Shown in pieces: positions 28,761-38,158 of a stretch of 64,000 nt of DNA; within the stretch, counting starts at the first letter, position 1, and each line of letters starts with the position of its first letter. The translations under genes were made by a program, and so were the position numbers. Source of the DNA: Gammaproteobacteria bacterium (GTDB lineage: Bacteria > Pseudomonadota > Gammaproteobacteria > Poriferisulfidales > GCA-002705445); NCBI GenBank assembly GCA_029268385.1, contig JAQWPG010000006.1, forward strand, positions 1-64,000, written 5' to 3'. The notes below the pieces were generated by a model that saw nothing but the letters and a program-made list of their open reading frames with translations, was not told the DNA's origin and searched no databases.

Positions 28761-29633
28761 TTATTTATGTTTCATTAATGGAAAATTAATTTTTTCTCTA
28801 TTTTCCAAATATTTTTGAGCAATTAAAAAAGACAGCTTTCTTAATCTCAGTATATACGCTTGCCTTTCCGTAGAAGATATTGCTTGCTTCGAATCAAGTA
28901 AATTTAATGAATGGGAATTTTGCAATAAAATATCATAAGCGGGAATCGGTAAATTATTTTCTAATAAATTTACACATTCTTTCTCCATATCATCAAATAA
29001 TTTGATTAGTATTTTAGGCTCTACTAGTTCAAAATTATATTTAGAATTTTCTTGCTCATTTTGCAAGTATATTTCTCCATAAGATATATCTTCATTCCAC
29101 TGAATTTCATATAAATTATCAATGGATTGCAAATGCATAGCTATTCTTTCTAATCCATAAGTGAGCTCACCTGTTACTGGTTTGCAATCAAAACCCCCTA
29201 CTTGTTGAAAGTAAGTGAATTGGCTTATTTCCATACCATTAAGCCAAACTTCCCATCCTACTCCCGCCGCACCTAATGAAGGCGACTCCCAATTATCATC
29301 TATAAACTTTATATCATTATTTTTTCTTTGAACGCCTATATATTCTAAAGACTGAATATATAAATCTTGAATATCATCAGGTGATGGTTTTAGGACAGCT
29401 TGAAGTTGAAAGTAGTGCTGCAATCTATTTGGGTTCTCTCCGTATCTGCCGTCTGTTGGCCTCCTACAGGGCTGTGCGTAAACTGCCCTCCACGGCTCAG
29501 GGCCAAGCGCCCTTAAAAAAGTTGATGGATGAAATGTCGCAGCGCCTACAGGAAAGTCGTAAGGTTCTAACGAAACACAGCCTTTACTTGCCCAAAATGT
29601 CTTTAATTTAAATATAATTTCTTGAAATGTCAT
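28761..29633 (-). CDS. glyQ: Glycyl-tRNA synthetase alpha subunit
   Basis: The protein has 290 residues and is a class II catalytic subunit. TFLRALGPEPW, RRPTDGRYGENPNRLQHYFQ and GLERIAMHLQ are diagnostic. The C-terminal helix has the STERQAYILRLRKL region. It is transcribed with glyS and is divergent from glnA. Confidence 0.97.
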   Translation of the reverse strand: MTFQEIIFKLKTFWASKGCVSLEPYDFPVGAATFHPSTFLRALGPEPWRAVYAQPCRRPTDGRYGENPNRLQHYFQLQAVLKPSPDDIQDLYIQSLEYIGVQRKNNDIKFIDDNWESPSLGAAGVGWEVWLNGMEISQFTYFQQVGGFDCKPVTGELTYGLERIAMHLQSIDNLYEIQWNEDISYGEIYLQNEQENSKYNFELVEPKILIKLFDDMEKECVNLLENNLPIPAYDILLQNSHSLNLLDSKQAISSTERQAYILRLRKLSFLIAQKYLENREKINFPLMKHK

Positions 29634-29784
29634 AATTTAAATATACCTAATATGTGTAGGCTTTATTATAAAACAAATTGTAAATTTTGAATTAGTAATA
29701 TACTACTATATAAATCTAATATATTATTGAATTGTACTAACAATTTAACACATTTTAGTCATATTTTATGCCTTATAAAATACA

Positions 29785-29800
29785 TGGCACAATATATGCA
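29785..29800 (+). promoter_or_regulatory. Sigma-54 promoter of glnA
   Basis: TGGCAC (29785-29790), five bases, then ATGCA (29796-29800) matches the -24/-12 consensus TGGCAC-N5-TTGCA at all but one position. It ends 52 bp before the glnA ATG, a normal leader. No clear NtrC palindrome was seen in the 140 bp upstream. Confidence 0.7.
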
Positions 29801-29852
29801 TACATATACGTTATAAATAATGAAATTAATGTAATACATACAGGAGCGAATA

Positions 29853-31259
29853 ATGTCAGATATAATGAAAACAATAAAGGAGAATGATGTCAAATTTGTT
29901 GATTTAAGATTCACTGATACAAAAGGCAAAGAACAACATGTAACAATTCCAGTAGGCGCAGTGGACGAATCCTTGTTTACAGATGGCAAAATGTTTGATG
30001 GTTCTTCAATTGCTGGTTGGAAAGCGATCAACGAATCAGATATGATTCTTATGCCAGACGTAGACACAGCAATTATGGATCCCTTTTTTAGTGATCCAAC
30101 ACTAACAGTAAGATGCAATATTATTGAACCAAGTACTGGAGAGGGCTATAGCCGTGATCCAAGATCTATTGCTAATAGAGCAGAGAAATATTTAGTAGAT
30201 TCTGGCATTGCTGACACAGCTTATTTTGGGCCTGAACCTGAATTTTTTATTTTTGATTCAGTAACTTATGGCAACGAAATAGGTGAATCTTTCTATAGGG
30301 TAGAATCTGAAGAAGGATGCTTTAGTTCAGGGGAACAATATGAAGATGGTAATACTGGACACAGACCAGGAGTTAAAGGTGGTTACTTTCCTGTCCCACC
30401 AGTTGATTCTTTTCAAGATATTCGTTCAGCAATGTGTAATGTTCTTGAGGAAATGGGAGTTGAAACCGAGGTTCATCATCATGAAGTAGCTACTGCGGGA
30501 CAGTGCGAGATTGCAACTAAATTTGATACCATGGTAAAAAGAGCTGACAAAAACCAGGTAATGAAATATGTAATACACAATGTAGCGCATAATTATGGGA
30601 AAACGGCAACATTTATGCCTAAGCCTATTATTAATGATAACGGCAATGGTATGCATGTTCATCAATCCTTATTTTTAAATGGCGAAAATCTATTTTTAGG
30701 CAATGAATATGGTGGACTATCTCAACTTGCACTTTACTATATTGGAGGCATTATAAAGCATGCGAAAGCTATAAATGCTTTTTCTAATGCAGCGACAAAT
30801 AGTTATAAAAGGCTTGTCCCAGGTTTTGAAGCTCCAACTATATTAACTTACTCAGCCAAAAACAGATCTGCAAGCATTAGAATTCCTTATGTTGCAAACG
30901 ATAAAGCCAGAAGAATTGAAGTAAGATTCCCAGATGCTTGTGGAAATCCTTATTTGACTTTTACAGCACTTATGATGGCTGGCCTTGATGGCATTAAAAA
31001 TAAAATAGATCCAGGTCCAAATATGGATATTGATCTATTTGATGATCTTAGTCCTGAAGACGAGGCAAAGATACCCCATGTATGCTCCTCGCTTGATGAA
31101 GCCCTTAAGTCGCTTGATGAAGATAGAGAGTTTCTAAAAGCTGGTGGAGTATTTGATGATGAAACTATAGATGCATACATTGCTCTTAAAATGGAAGAAG
31201 TACAGGCTTTCCAAGCTAATACTCACCCGTTAGAGTTTGAGATGTACTATAGTTTATAG
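29853..31259 (+). CDS. glnA: Glutamine synthetase type I
   Basis: The protein has 468 residues, the length of the GSI-beta form. [30 protein letters not shown] and NRSASIRIP are present. It makes glutamine from glutamate and ammonium. The adenylylation loop, which reads KNLYDLP in E. coli, is here [12 protein letters not shown]. The modified Tyr is replaced by Phe396, with one extra residue after it. Covalent control by GlnE may therefore be absent. Expression looks nitrogen-controlled from a sigma-54 promoter. The gene has a good ribosome site (CAGGAGCG) and a strong hairpin after the stop. Confidence 0.97.
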   Translation: MSDIMKTIKENDVKFVDLRFTDTKGKEQHVTIPVGAVDESLFTDGKMFDGSSIAGWKAINESDMILMPDVDTAIMDPFFSDPTLTVRCNIIEPSTGEGYSRDPRSIANRAEKYLVDSGIADTAYFGPEPEFFIFDSVTYGNEIGESFYRVESEEGCFSSGEQYEDGNTGHRPGVKGGYFPVPPVDSFQDIRSAMCNVLEEMGVETEVHHHEVATAGQCEIATKFDTMVKRADKNQVMKYVIHNVAHNYGKTATFMPKPIINDNGNGMHVHQSLFLNGENLFLGNEYGGLSQLALYYIGGIIKHAKAINAFSNAATNSYKRLVPGFEAPTILTYSAKNRSASIRIPYVANDKARRIEVRFPDACGNPYLTFTALMMAGLDGIKNKIDPGPNMDIDLFDDLSPEDEAKIPHVCSSLDEALKSLDEDREFLKAGGVFDDETIDAYIALKMEEVQAFQANTHPLEFEMYYSL

Positions 31260-31280
31260 CAGTTTTTAGCTCATTACTGT

Positions 31281-31301
31281 AATGCCCTAGTTTAGGGCAT
31301 T
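31281..31301 (+). terminator. Hairpin after glnA
   Basis: AATGCCCTA, a 3-base loop and TAGGGCATT form a perfect 9-bp stem 22 bp after the glnA stop, followed by an A/T-rich TATAATATTTTA. This fits an intrinsic or attenuating terminator between glnA and glnL, limiting ntrBC expression relative to glnA. Confidence 0.75.
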
Positions 31302-31316
31302 ATAATATTTTAAAAA

Positions 31317-31333
31317 TGCACTGTATTTGTGCA
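31317..31333 (+). promoter_or_regulatory. NtrC-type operator upstream of glnL
   Basis: TGCAC-TGTATTT-GTGCA is a 17-bp palindrome with the exact arm sequence and 7-base spacing of NtrC sites (TGCACCA-N3-TGGTGCA). It lies 49 bp before the glnL ATG, where NtrC would be expected to repress its own operon as in E. coli glnLp. Confidence 0.7.
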
Positions 31334-31381
31334 ATCTCAAAATTTCGTGTATATTTAATTTTATTACTTAACACAAAAATT

Positions 31382-32422
31382 ATGGATGCATACGAAATTC
31401 TGGATAATATAAGTACTTCTGTGATCATCACTGACAGATTTATGAAAATTACGCATGTCAATACAGCTGCGGAGAGTCTCTTAAGCAGCAGCAAATCTAT
31501 ATTAAAAAATACAAAAATTGATAGTTTGTTTTCTACTCAAAAGAATATGATTCTTAACCAAGTGTATGACGCTATAGCACTCAATCAATCTTCAGTATCT
31601 CGTGATGTTGAATTAGTTTTAAAAACAAAAAGCAAACATTTCGTTGACTGCAATGTTCAAGCAATATATCAAGGGGATGAGAAACATGTGTTATTAGAGA
31701 TACGAACCATAAGAAGAATTAAGAACATTGTAAAAAATGCAAACTTTACGAATCAAAATAATACGTCAGCAATGATAACTCGCTCAATAGCACATGAGAT
31801 AAAAAATCCATTGGGAGGAATAAAAGGTGCTGCTCAATTACTTAATTTAGAAATTGATAATAAATACAAAGAATATACAGATATTATAATTAGTGAAGTA
31901 GATAGACTAAAAAATTATATAGATAAGATGAATAGTTCAAATCATCTTCCTGACTTCAAAAAAGTAAATATTCATAAGATTATTGAAAAAATAATAAAAA
32001 TCCTTGGAATAAAAAAGCTTAACTATAAAAAAAATTATGATCCCAGTATTCCTTTGCTTTTTATTGATGAGAATATGGTAATTCAATCATTATTAAACAT
32101 AATAAAAAATTCCCACGAGGCTATTACAAAAAATGGTTTAATTGAAATAAAAACAAGAGTTGATAGGAATTATACAATTAATTCTATTAGGCATAAATTA
32201 GTATGCGTAATCAGTATAATAGATAACGGTATTGGGATAAGTGATGACATAAAGAATAAATTATTTCTTCCGCTGATTACTGACAAAGATAGTGGTAATG
32301 GCTTAGGTTTATCAATTTCACAAAGATTGATATCAATCAACAAAGGAATAATTATTTATGATGAAGATACTGAAAAAACTGTTTTTAAGATTATTTTACC
32401 AATAAGTGACAATAATGAATAA
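31382..32422 (+). CDS. glnL: Nitrogen-regulation sensor kinase NtrB
   Basis: The protein has 346 residues from the ATG at 31382. A 22-codon extension back to 31316 would run through the NtrC palindrome and lacks a ribosome site. An N-terminal PAS domain (about 1-115) is followed by the H-box SIAHEIKNPLGG, N-box NIIKNSHEAI, G1 DNGIGIS and G2 GNGLGLS. It has no membrane segments, as expected for cytoplasmic NtrB, which reads nitrogen through PII. It overlaps glnG by 17 bp. Confidence 0.95.
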   Translation: MDAYEILDNISTSVIITDRFMKITHVNTAAESLLSSSKSILKNTKIDSLFSTQKNMILNQVYDAIALNQSSVSRDVELVLKTKSKHFVDCNVQAIYQGDEKHVLLEIRTIRRIKNIVKNANFTNQNNTSAMITRSIAHEIKNPLGGIKGAAQLLNLEIDNKYKEYTDIIISEVDRLKNYIDKMNSSNHLPDFKKVNIHKIIEKIIKILGIKKLNYKKNYDPSIPLLFIDENMVIQSLLNIIKNSHEAITKNGLIEIKTRVDRNYTINSIRHKLVCVISIIDNGIGISDDIKNKLFLPLITDKDSGNGLGLSISQRLISINKGIIIYDEDTEKTVFKIILPISDNNE

Positions 32423-33809
32423 TAAACATATTTGCGTTCTAGACGATGACAAATCAATAAGGTGGGTCTTAGATAAAGCTTTGAAAAAAGAGAATTATAA
32501 TGTCTCTTGCTTCGAAAACGTAGAAGCTTTTTTAGAAGATTTTCAAAAAATATCACCTGATATTATTATTTCAGATGTAAGAATGCCGGGAATTAATGGT
32601 ATTGATATGCTGCAGAAAATTAAGCGTGAATACCCTAGTATCCCTATAATAATAATGACCGCTTTCTCTGATCTTGAGACAACTGTAAGCTCGCTACAAA
32701 AAGGGGCATATGAATATATAACAAAACCTTTTGATATAGATAATGTGATTTCTATTGTAAACAGTGCTTGTAATAATATATCAAAATCTTCACTTAATTC
32801 GCCTCTTGATAATACAAATGAAATACCTAAAATTATTGGTTTATCTGAGTCAATGCAATTAATATATAAATCGATTGCTAAAATTGCACAAACAGATGTT
32901 GAGGTTTTAATTCTTGGTGAAACAGGAACAGGAAAAGAGTTAATTGCTAAAGCCATACATGATAATAGCTCAAGAAAGGATGAATCTTTTATTGCTATAA
33001 ATACCGGCGCAATTCCTACTGAACTTTTAGAATCTGAACTTTTCGGTCATGAAAAAGGATCTTTTACTGGTGCTTATAATCAAAGAATTGGAAGATTTGA
33101 ACAAGCTTCAGATGGAACTTTATTTTTAGATGAGATTGGTGATATGCCTTTAGATGTCCAAACAAGATTGCTACGTGTTTTACAAGAAGGGGAATTTTTT
33201 AGAGTTGGTGGCTCTAAATCTATAAAGGTTAAAACTAGAATTATTACTGCCACTCATAAAGATCTAAATTATCTTGTTCGTCAAAATTTATTTAGAGAGG
33301 ATCTTTTACATAGAATAAATGCAATTAAAATTGAACTACCCAACTTACAAACAAGAAAAAGTGACATAATGGAATTAGCAAATTATTTTATGATTCAGTT
33401 TTCCAAGGAATTTAAGGTACCTTTAAAATCATTGGATGACGAAGTAAAAAAAATTTTTCTAAGGTATGCTTGGCCAGGAAATATTAGGGAGCTTCAAAAT
33501 GTATGCAAGTATCTTTCTGTAATGTCCACAGACTCAATAATAACAATCAATGAATTGCCAAAAGATTTATTGGCTAAAGAAGATAATCATAATAAGAGTG
33601 AGAATTGGGAGGAAATTCTGGAATCATGGATTCTTAAAGAATTTAATAACGACTCGGAAAATATATCAGAAAAGATTAACAATGTTTATGAATCTATTTT
33701 AATTAAATCAGCGTTAAAATTATCTGGAGGAAATAAAACAGAAGCAGCAAAAATTCTTGGATGGGGAAGAAATACAATAACAAATAAAATGAAATCTATA
33801 AAAAATTAA
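32406..33809 (+). CDS. glnG: Nitrogen-regulation response regulator NtrC
   Basis: The protein has 467 residues. The receiver domain has IISDVRMPG with the phosphorylated Asp (about 54). The AAA+ domain has Walker A GETGTGKE, the sigma-54 contact loop GAFTGA and Walker B LFLDEIGD. The C-terminal Fis-type HTH contains GGNKTEAAKILGWGRNTI. It activates sigma-54 promoters, consistent with the glnA promoter upstream. The genome must then encode RpoN, which is not in this window. Confidence 0.97.
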   Translation: MTIMNNKHICVLDDDKSIRWVLDKALKKENYNVSCFENVEAFLEDFQKISPDIIISDVRMPGINGIDMLQKIKREYPSIPIIIMTAFSDLETTVSSLQKGAYEYITKPFDIDNVISIVNSACNNISKSSLNSPLDNTNEIPKIIGLSESMQLIYKSIAKIAQTDVEVLILGETGTGKELIAKAIHDNSSRKDESFIAINTGAIPTELLESELFGHEKGSFTGAYNQRIGRFEQASDGTLFLDEIGDMPLDVQTRLLRVLQEGEFFRVGGSKSIKVKTRIITATHKDLNYLVRQNLFREDLLHRINAIKIELPNLQTRKSDIMELANYFMIQFSKEFKVPLKSLDDEVKKIFLRYAWPGNIRELQNVCKYLSVMSTDSIITINELPKDLLAKEDNHNKSENWEEILESWILKEFNNDSENISEKINNVYESILIKSALKLSGGNKTEAAKILGWGRNTITNKMKSIKN

Positions 33810-33814
33810 TTCAA

Positions 33815-34867
33815 TTATTTGCAGTTTATACCAATAACTTCGGATATATTATTGTATCCATTTAACTTAATTAAATTACTTAGTTCCTTATTTATTTTTT
33901 TCGCAACATAGGGACCTTCGTATATTAATGCTGTATACAATTGTAATAATGATGCCCCAGATTTAATTTTTTCATAAGCAGTAGCACCGCTGCTTACACC
34001 TCCTGCCCCTATAATTGGAATACTGCTGCCAAGACGCAAATAAAATTTTTGTATAATTTTATTTGATATTTCGTTTAATGGCTCTCCAGATAATCCTCCG
34101 TCTTGAATTCTATGCTCACTACTTAAACTACTCTTATTTCTGATAGTTGTATTTGTAAGAATCACTCCATCTATAGATTTTTCCAAAAGAATATTACATA
34201 TACCTTCTATTTTATCTTCCTCAATATCCGGAGAAACCTTTAGGATTATTGGAACATTGGATTTTTTTTCAGCTCTTCGTTTTTTAATTGCATCTATTAG
34301 CTCTGTTATTTTCTCATTATTATGAAGAGATCTTAATTTAGGAGTATTTGGAGATGAAATATTAATTACTATATATGAAGCTAATTCAAAAAATTGATCA
34401 AAACATAATAAATAATCGTCGATAGATGTCGCATTTTCTTTATTAGGGCCAATATTCACACCACATATACCTTTTGGAATATTCTTCTTCATTTTTTTTG
34501 TTATTTCATTCATACCCTCATTTGGAAAACCCAATCTATTTATTATTGCTTTATCCTGAATTAATCTAAAAACCCTTGGTTTTAAATTTCCTTCTTGTGG
34601 TTTTGGCGTTATTGTACCTATTTCTGTAAAGCCGAAACCAAATTTATCAACTTGATTATAAATTTCAGCATTTTTATCGAATCCAGCTGCCAAACCTACG
34701 GGATTATCAAAACTTAAATTAAATATTTTTTGATATAAGTTTTTATCAAGATGATTTGACGAAAGTGGCATTTTCGCGAAATATTTATTTATAAGTACAA
34801 GCGAAAGTTTATGAGCCTTCTCTGGCTCAATCTTGTATAAAAAAAATTTTAATATATTAGATAGCAT
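33815..34867 (-). CDS. pyrD: Dihydroorotate dehydrogenase, quinone-linked (class 2)
   Basis: The protein has 350 residues. The N-terminal amphipathic helix (NILKFFLYKIEPEKAHKLSL) is that of membrane-associated class 2 enzymes. FDNPVGLAAGFDKN, NISSPNTPKLR with the catalytic Ser, and GAGGVSSG near the FMN phosphate are visible. It oxidises dihydroorotate to orotate, reducing ubiquinone. It is convergent with glnG (5-bp gap). Confidence 0.96.
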   Translation of the reverse strand: MLSNILKFFLYKIEPEKAHKLSLVLINKYFAKMPLSSNHLDKNLYQKIFNLSFDNPVGLAAGFDKNAEIYNQVDKFGFGFTEIGTITPKPQEGNLKPRVFRLIQDKAIINRLGFPNEGMNEITKKMKKNIPKGICGVNIGPNKENATSIDDYLLCFDQFFELASYIVINISSPNTPKLRSLHNNEKITELIDAIKKRRAEKKSNVPIILKVSPDIEEDKIEGICNILLEKSIDGVILTNTTIRNKSSLSSEHRIQDGGLSGEPLNEISNKIIQKFYLRLGSSIPIIGAGGVSSGATAYEKIKSGASLLQLYTALIYEGPYVAKKINKELSNLIKLNGYNNISEVIGINCK

Positions 34868-34903
34868 CTTGTAAGTTTTATTACATTTTAATATTGATAA
34901 AAA

Positions 34904-35863
34904 TTAAACAAATTCTTTCTTTTGTTCTCTTGTTAATAAATCACTAACTGCTTTATCAGCACTTATTTTACCATTTATTATATCAAATACCTTGTTGCAT
35001 ATAGGCAAATTTAATGAATGTTTTTTCATCAATATATTTAACCCTTTTGATGCATATATGCCCTCTACAACAAACCCTATTTTTTTTTCTGCTTCCAAGA
35101 TTGACAAACCTTCTGCAATAGCCAAACCAAATCTCCTGTTTCTTGATAGATCATCATTTGAAGTTAAAACAAGATCTCCTAAACCACTTAATCCATAAAT
35201 TGTATTTTCATCGCATTCTAGTATTTCTCCAAGAGCTTTAATTTCAATCATCCCTCTGGATATTATAGCTGCTTTAGCATTAGCCCCAAGTTTTAGTCCA
35301 TCAGATATACCAACAGCAATAGATAAAATGTTTTTCATCGCTCCTCCTAATTGACATCCGATCAAGTCATTTGAAGCATAAACTCGAAAATATTTACTAT
35401 GAAACATATTTGTAAATAATTTTAGTATTTTAGTATTTTTTGACGCAATTGTTACAGCGGTAGGTTTGTTTTTTAAAACTTCTGCTGCAAATGTTGGTCC
35501 TGATACAACTGCAAGATTATTTTCTGAAATGCTTTGGCTTAAAATTTGTGTTGGAAATAATCCAAGTGCTGAGTCAATTCCTTTGCAAGCTAATATAATT
35601 GGCCCACTATAATTATACTTGTTAATTAAAGATCCAATTTCTTTTAAAGAACTCACTGGTGTAGCAATTACAATAGGGGCATTATTATTAAAAACGTTTT
35701 GAATTTCATTTGTATGCAAGACATTTATATTTTTGCACTCATATTTTTTATCTTTTGTATTCCTAGAATACATCAAGATCTTTTTTTTATTAATTAAAAG
35801 TGTATGAGCTAATGCTCTTCCCCAGGAGCCTGCACCTACTATTGTTACATCAGTAGATGGCAT
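34904..35863 (-). CDS. gpsA: Glycerol-3-phosphate dehydrogenase [NAD(P)+]
   Basis: The protein has 319 residues. The nucleotide fold is VGAGSWGRALAHTL. GPTFAAEV, GGAMKNILSIAVGI with the catalytic Lys, and GLSGLGDLVLT follow. It makes sn-glycerol 3-phosphate for phospholipids. In many gammaproteobacteria secB lies between grxC and gpsA; here only 23 bp separate them. Confidence 0.96.
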   Translation of the reverse strand: MPSTDVTIVGAGSWGRALAHTLLINKKKILMYSRNTKDKKYECKNINVLHTNEIQNVFNNNAPIVIATPVSSLKEIGSLINKYNYSGPIILACKGIDSALGLFPTQILSQSISENNLAVVSGPTFAAEVLKNKPTAVTIASKNTKILKLFTNMFHSKYFRVYASNDLIGCQLGGAMKNILSIAVGISDGLKLGANAKAAIISRGMIEIKALGEILECDENTIYGLSGLGDLVLTSNDDLSRNRRFGLAIAEGLSILEAEKKIGFVVEGIYASKGLNILMKKHSLNLPICNKVFDIINGKISADKAVSDLLTREQKKEFV

Positions 35864-35886
35864 TTGTATTTTGAATAATTGGATGT

Positions 35887-36135
35887 CTAATCATTACTTT
35901 CAAGCCCGCCTTCCATATCAAGATCAACCAAGTCATCATATCCACCAATATGTTTATCATCTATAAATATTTGCGGCACAGATTGCCTCCCATTTGATAG
36001 TTGTAACATTTGCTGAAACATTTTTACGTCTTCATCAATTTTGTATTCAATATATTCAATATTTCTTTTCTCTAAGAGCATTTTTGCTCTAACGCAATAT
36101 GGGCATATTTTTGTTGAGTATACTATAGCTTTCAT
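35887..36135 (-). CDS. grxC: Glutaredoxin 3 (GrxC)
   Basis: The protein has 82 residues from the ATG ending at 36135. An alternative start 13 codons upstream would overlap the rhodanese gene. The active site is CPYC in MKAIVYSTKICPYCVRAK, and SVPQIFIDDKHIGGYDDL is the glutathione-binding part. It reduces disulfides using glutathione. It lies 2 bp after the rhodanese gene. Confidence 0.96.
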   Translation of the reverse strand: MKAIVYSTKICPYCVRAKMLLEKRNIEYIEYKIDEDVKMFQQMLQLSNGRQSVPQIFIDDKHIGGYDDLVDLDMEGGLESND

Positions 36136-36137
36136 AA

Positions 36138-36560
36138 TTATTTTTTCACTATTGGAAGACTGTCTGTGACCCAAGCTTGGAAGCCTCCTTTTATTGAGTA
36201 AACATTGTTAAAACCATTTTTAATTAATAAATTTGAAATGGTTGCTGACTTTACACCTGATTTACAATATACAATAGTTGCCTTATTACAATACTTTTTA
36301 ATAGAGTCAAGGCTTGTCTGTACTGATGAGAAGTTTATATGCTTAGAGTTTTTTATAATTCCTTCAGTAAGTTCAGAGTTTTCTCTTACATCCAGAATAA
36401 ACGCATCATCATTAATTAAAAAAACAGCATCTTGAGGAGAGATATCTTTATACTTTTGAGTTATTGTTTTATATTCATTGAAAATGATAAACGATAAAAT
36501 TACAAAAAATAAGATAAAAAGGATTGGATTATTTGAAATAAAATTGAAGTAGGCATCCAT
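36138..36560 (-). CDS. Membrane-anchored rhodanese (YibN type)
   Basis: The protein has 140 residues. An N-terminal membrane helix (about 10-28) is followed by a single rhodanese domain with the catalytic loop YCKSGVKSA (about 98-106). The position before grxC matches yibN of E. coli. It is a sulfurtransferase or persulfide carrier, and the true acceptor is unknown. It lies 15 bp after the ArsR gene and is probably under its control. Confidence 0.9.
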   Translation of the reverse strand: MDAYFNFISNNPILFILFFVILSFIIFNEYKTITQKYKDISPQDAVFLINDDAFILDVRENSELTEGIIKNSKHINFSSVQTSLDSIKKYCNKATIVYCKSGVKSATISNLLIKNGFNNVYSIKGGFQAWVTDSLPIVKK

Positions 36561-36575
36561 AGTAAATTACTTCTC

Positions 36576-36905
36576 TTAGTGACCTGAAGAACAAAAAACT
36601 TCTCTCATCATTTCTAGTAGTTTGAGAGTTCGTTCATCACTAACTCTATAAAAAACTTTGTTAGCTTCTTTTCTTGTAACTAAAACGCCTTTGTCCTTTA
36701 AGATACCCAAATGTTGAGAAATATTACTTTGAGATGTGCCGACTGTATCAACAATATCTTGTACACTAAACTCAGAGTCCCCCAAAATACACAATATCTT
36801 AAGTCTCAATGGATGTGACATGGCTTTTATTGAGCGCGATGCTCTGTCTATATCATCCTGTGAAACATTACTATGGTCTATTGACTGTTTTGCAGCTTCC
36901 ACCAT
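36576..36905 (-). CDS. ArsR-family transcriptional regulator
   Basis: The protein has 109 residues with a winged-helix fold. SHPLRLKILCILGD opens the domain, the recognition helix is TSQSNISQHLGILKDKGV and the wing is VTRKEANKVFYRV. The metal-site ELCVCD motif is absent. Single Cys residues occur in KILCIL and near the end (VFCSSGH), so sensing could be thiol- or sulfide-based as in BigR/SqrR-like regulators. That is an inference from the adjacent rhodanese and glutaredoxin. It is divergent from envC. Confidence 0.9.
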   Translation of the reverse strand: MVEAAKQSIDHSNVSQDDIDRASRSIKAMSHPLRLKILCILGDSEFSVQDIVDTVGTSQSNISQHLGILKDKGVLVTRKEANKVFYRVSDERTLKLLEMMREVFCSSGH

Positions 36906-36989
36906 AAACTTTTCCTCTTTTTACATAATTATTGTTATTAAAAAAACTTTTTAGTATCATCATTCTCATGTTACCAATCAATATTAGAT

Positions 36990-38135
36990 ATGTCTAATAA
37001 ATTAATTTTATTGATTTTAATGACTTATACGGCATTTTTCACCTCATTACCAAGCTATGCGGACAAAAATAATGTTAGAGATAAGCTAAAAAATATAAAA
37101 GAAAACATCGCCATTGAGAGTAAAAAAAAAGAAAAGCTTGTTTCTTATTTGAATAAAATAAACTATCAGATTAAAGAAACTGATATAGAAATAAATAATA
37201 TTGAAAAAAAAATAATAAAAATAAATCAAAACAAGTCTAAGCTAAAACTAGATCTGGAAAAAATCAGGATTGGTATTAGAGCAATTGAATATGAAGAAAC
37301 AGTTACTAATAAAATTTTGCAAGAAATAGTTTATAAAGAATATTCAACAATTGATAATTATATAATATATAAAATACTAAATTCTAAAAGTAATGACATA
37401 TTTATAGATACAGAAATAACGAAATACATCAGCAGAACCCAAAAAGATGAACTAGATTTATATCAAATTAATCGAAATATTGAGTCTGCAAAAGCAAAAA
37501 ATTATAATGATAAGATATTTTTTTTACAAAAACTTAATGCCGAGTTAAAAGAAAAACTTTTTTTATTAAATACTCTTGAAAAAAAAAATACAATTTTAGC
37601 AAAAAAAATTAAATTGAAAATTGAAAGAAGTAAATTGTCTTACTTGGACTATATAAATAAAGAGTCCGATCTTTTAAAACTTTTGAATCATCCCAGTAAG
37701 TTATTTAACAATGATAGAAATAATAGAATCAAAGGAACGTTGCCTTGGCCAATAAATGGAAAAGTTAGCAATAATTTTAATAAATATAAATTTAGTAACT
37801 TATACCGATGGAATGGAGAAACAATAATTTTACCATCTAGCGGAAAAGTTAGAGCCGTTTATTCGGGTAAAGTTATATTTTCTGACTGGATGAAGGGATA
37901 CGGAATGATGATAATTATTGATCATGGCAAAAAACTTATGTCCTTATATGCTCATAATAAGGTTTTGCTTAAAAATAAAGGTGATTTAGTGCATAAAGGC
38001 GAAATAATTTCAATGAGCGGACAAAGTGGAGGGAATTTAATAAATTCGCTGTATTTTGAGATTAGGCAAAATGGAGTTCCTCAAAACCCACATGAATGGT
38101 GCAATATAAGCAATAAATTTAGTTTGGCTCAATGA
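36990..38135 (+). CDS. envC: EnvC-like murein hydrolase activator
   Basis: The protein has 381 residues. A signal peptide (about 1-24) is followed by a long coiled coil (about 28-220) and a C-terminal LytM/M23 domain (about 255-375). The LytM domain is degenerate. LYFEIR stands where active M23 peptidases have HxH, as in E. coli EnvC, so it should activate amidases rather than cut peptidoglycan. It acts in the periplasm at division. It is followed by ctpA, 23 bp later. Confidence 0.88.
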   Translation: MSNKLILLILMTYTAFFTSLPSYADKNNVRDKLKNIKENIAIESKKKEKLVSYLNKINYQIKETDIEINNIEKKIIKINQNKSKLKLDLEKIRIGIRAIEYEETVTNKILQEIVYKEYSTIDNYIIYKILNSKSNDIFIDTEITKYISRTQKDELDLYQINRNIESAKAKNYNDKIFFLQKLNAELKEKLFLLNTLEKKNTILAKKIKLKIERSKLSYLDYINKESDLLKLLNHPSKLFNNDRNNRIKGTLPWPINGKVSNNFNKYKFSNLYRWNGETIILPSSGKVRAVYSGKVIFSDWMKGYGMMIIIDHGKKLMSLYAHNKVLLKNKGDLVHKGEIISMSGQSGGNLINSLYFEIRQNGVPQNPHEWCNISNKFSLAQ

Positions 38136-38158
38136 TAAAATTCTAATACTATAGTGCT

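Noticed and set aside
29640-29780. NtrC enhancer sites upstream of glnA
   Set aside because: Only weak TGTACTAACA-like sequences were found, with no palindrome near consensus.
31316-31381. Upstream ATG extension of glnL
   Set aside because: It lies on the NtrC palindrome, has no ribosome site, and the 346-residue form from 31382 matches the usual NtrB length.
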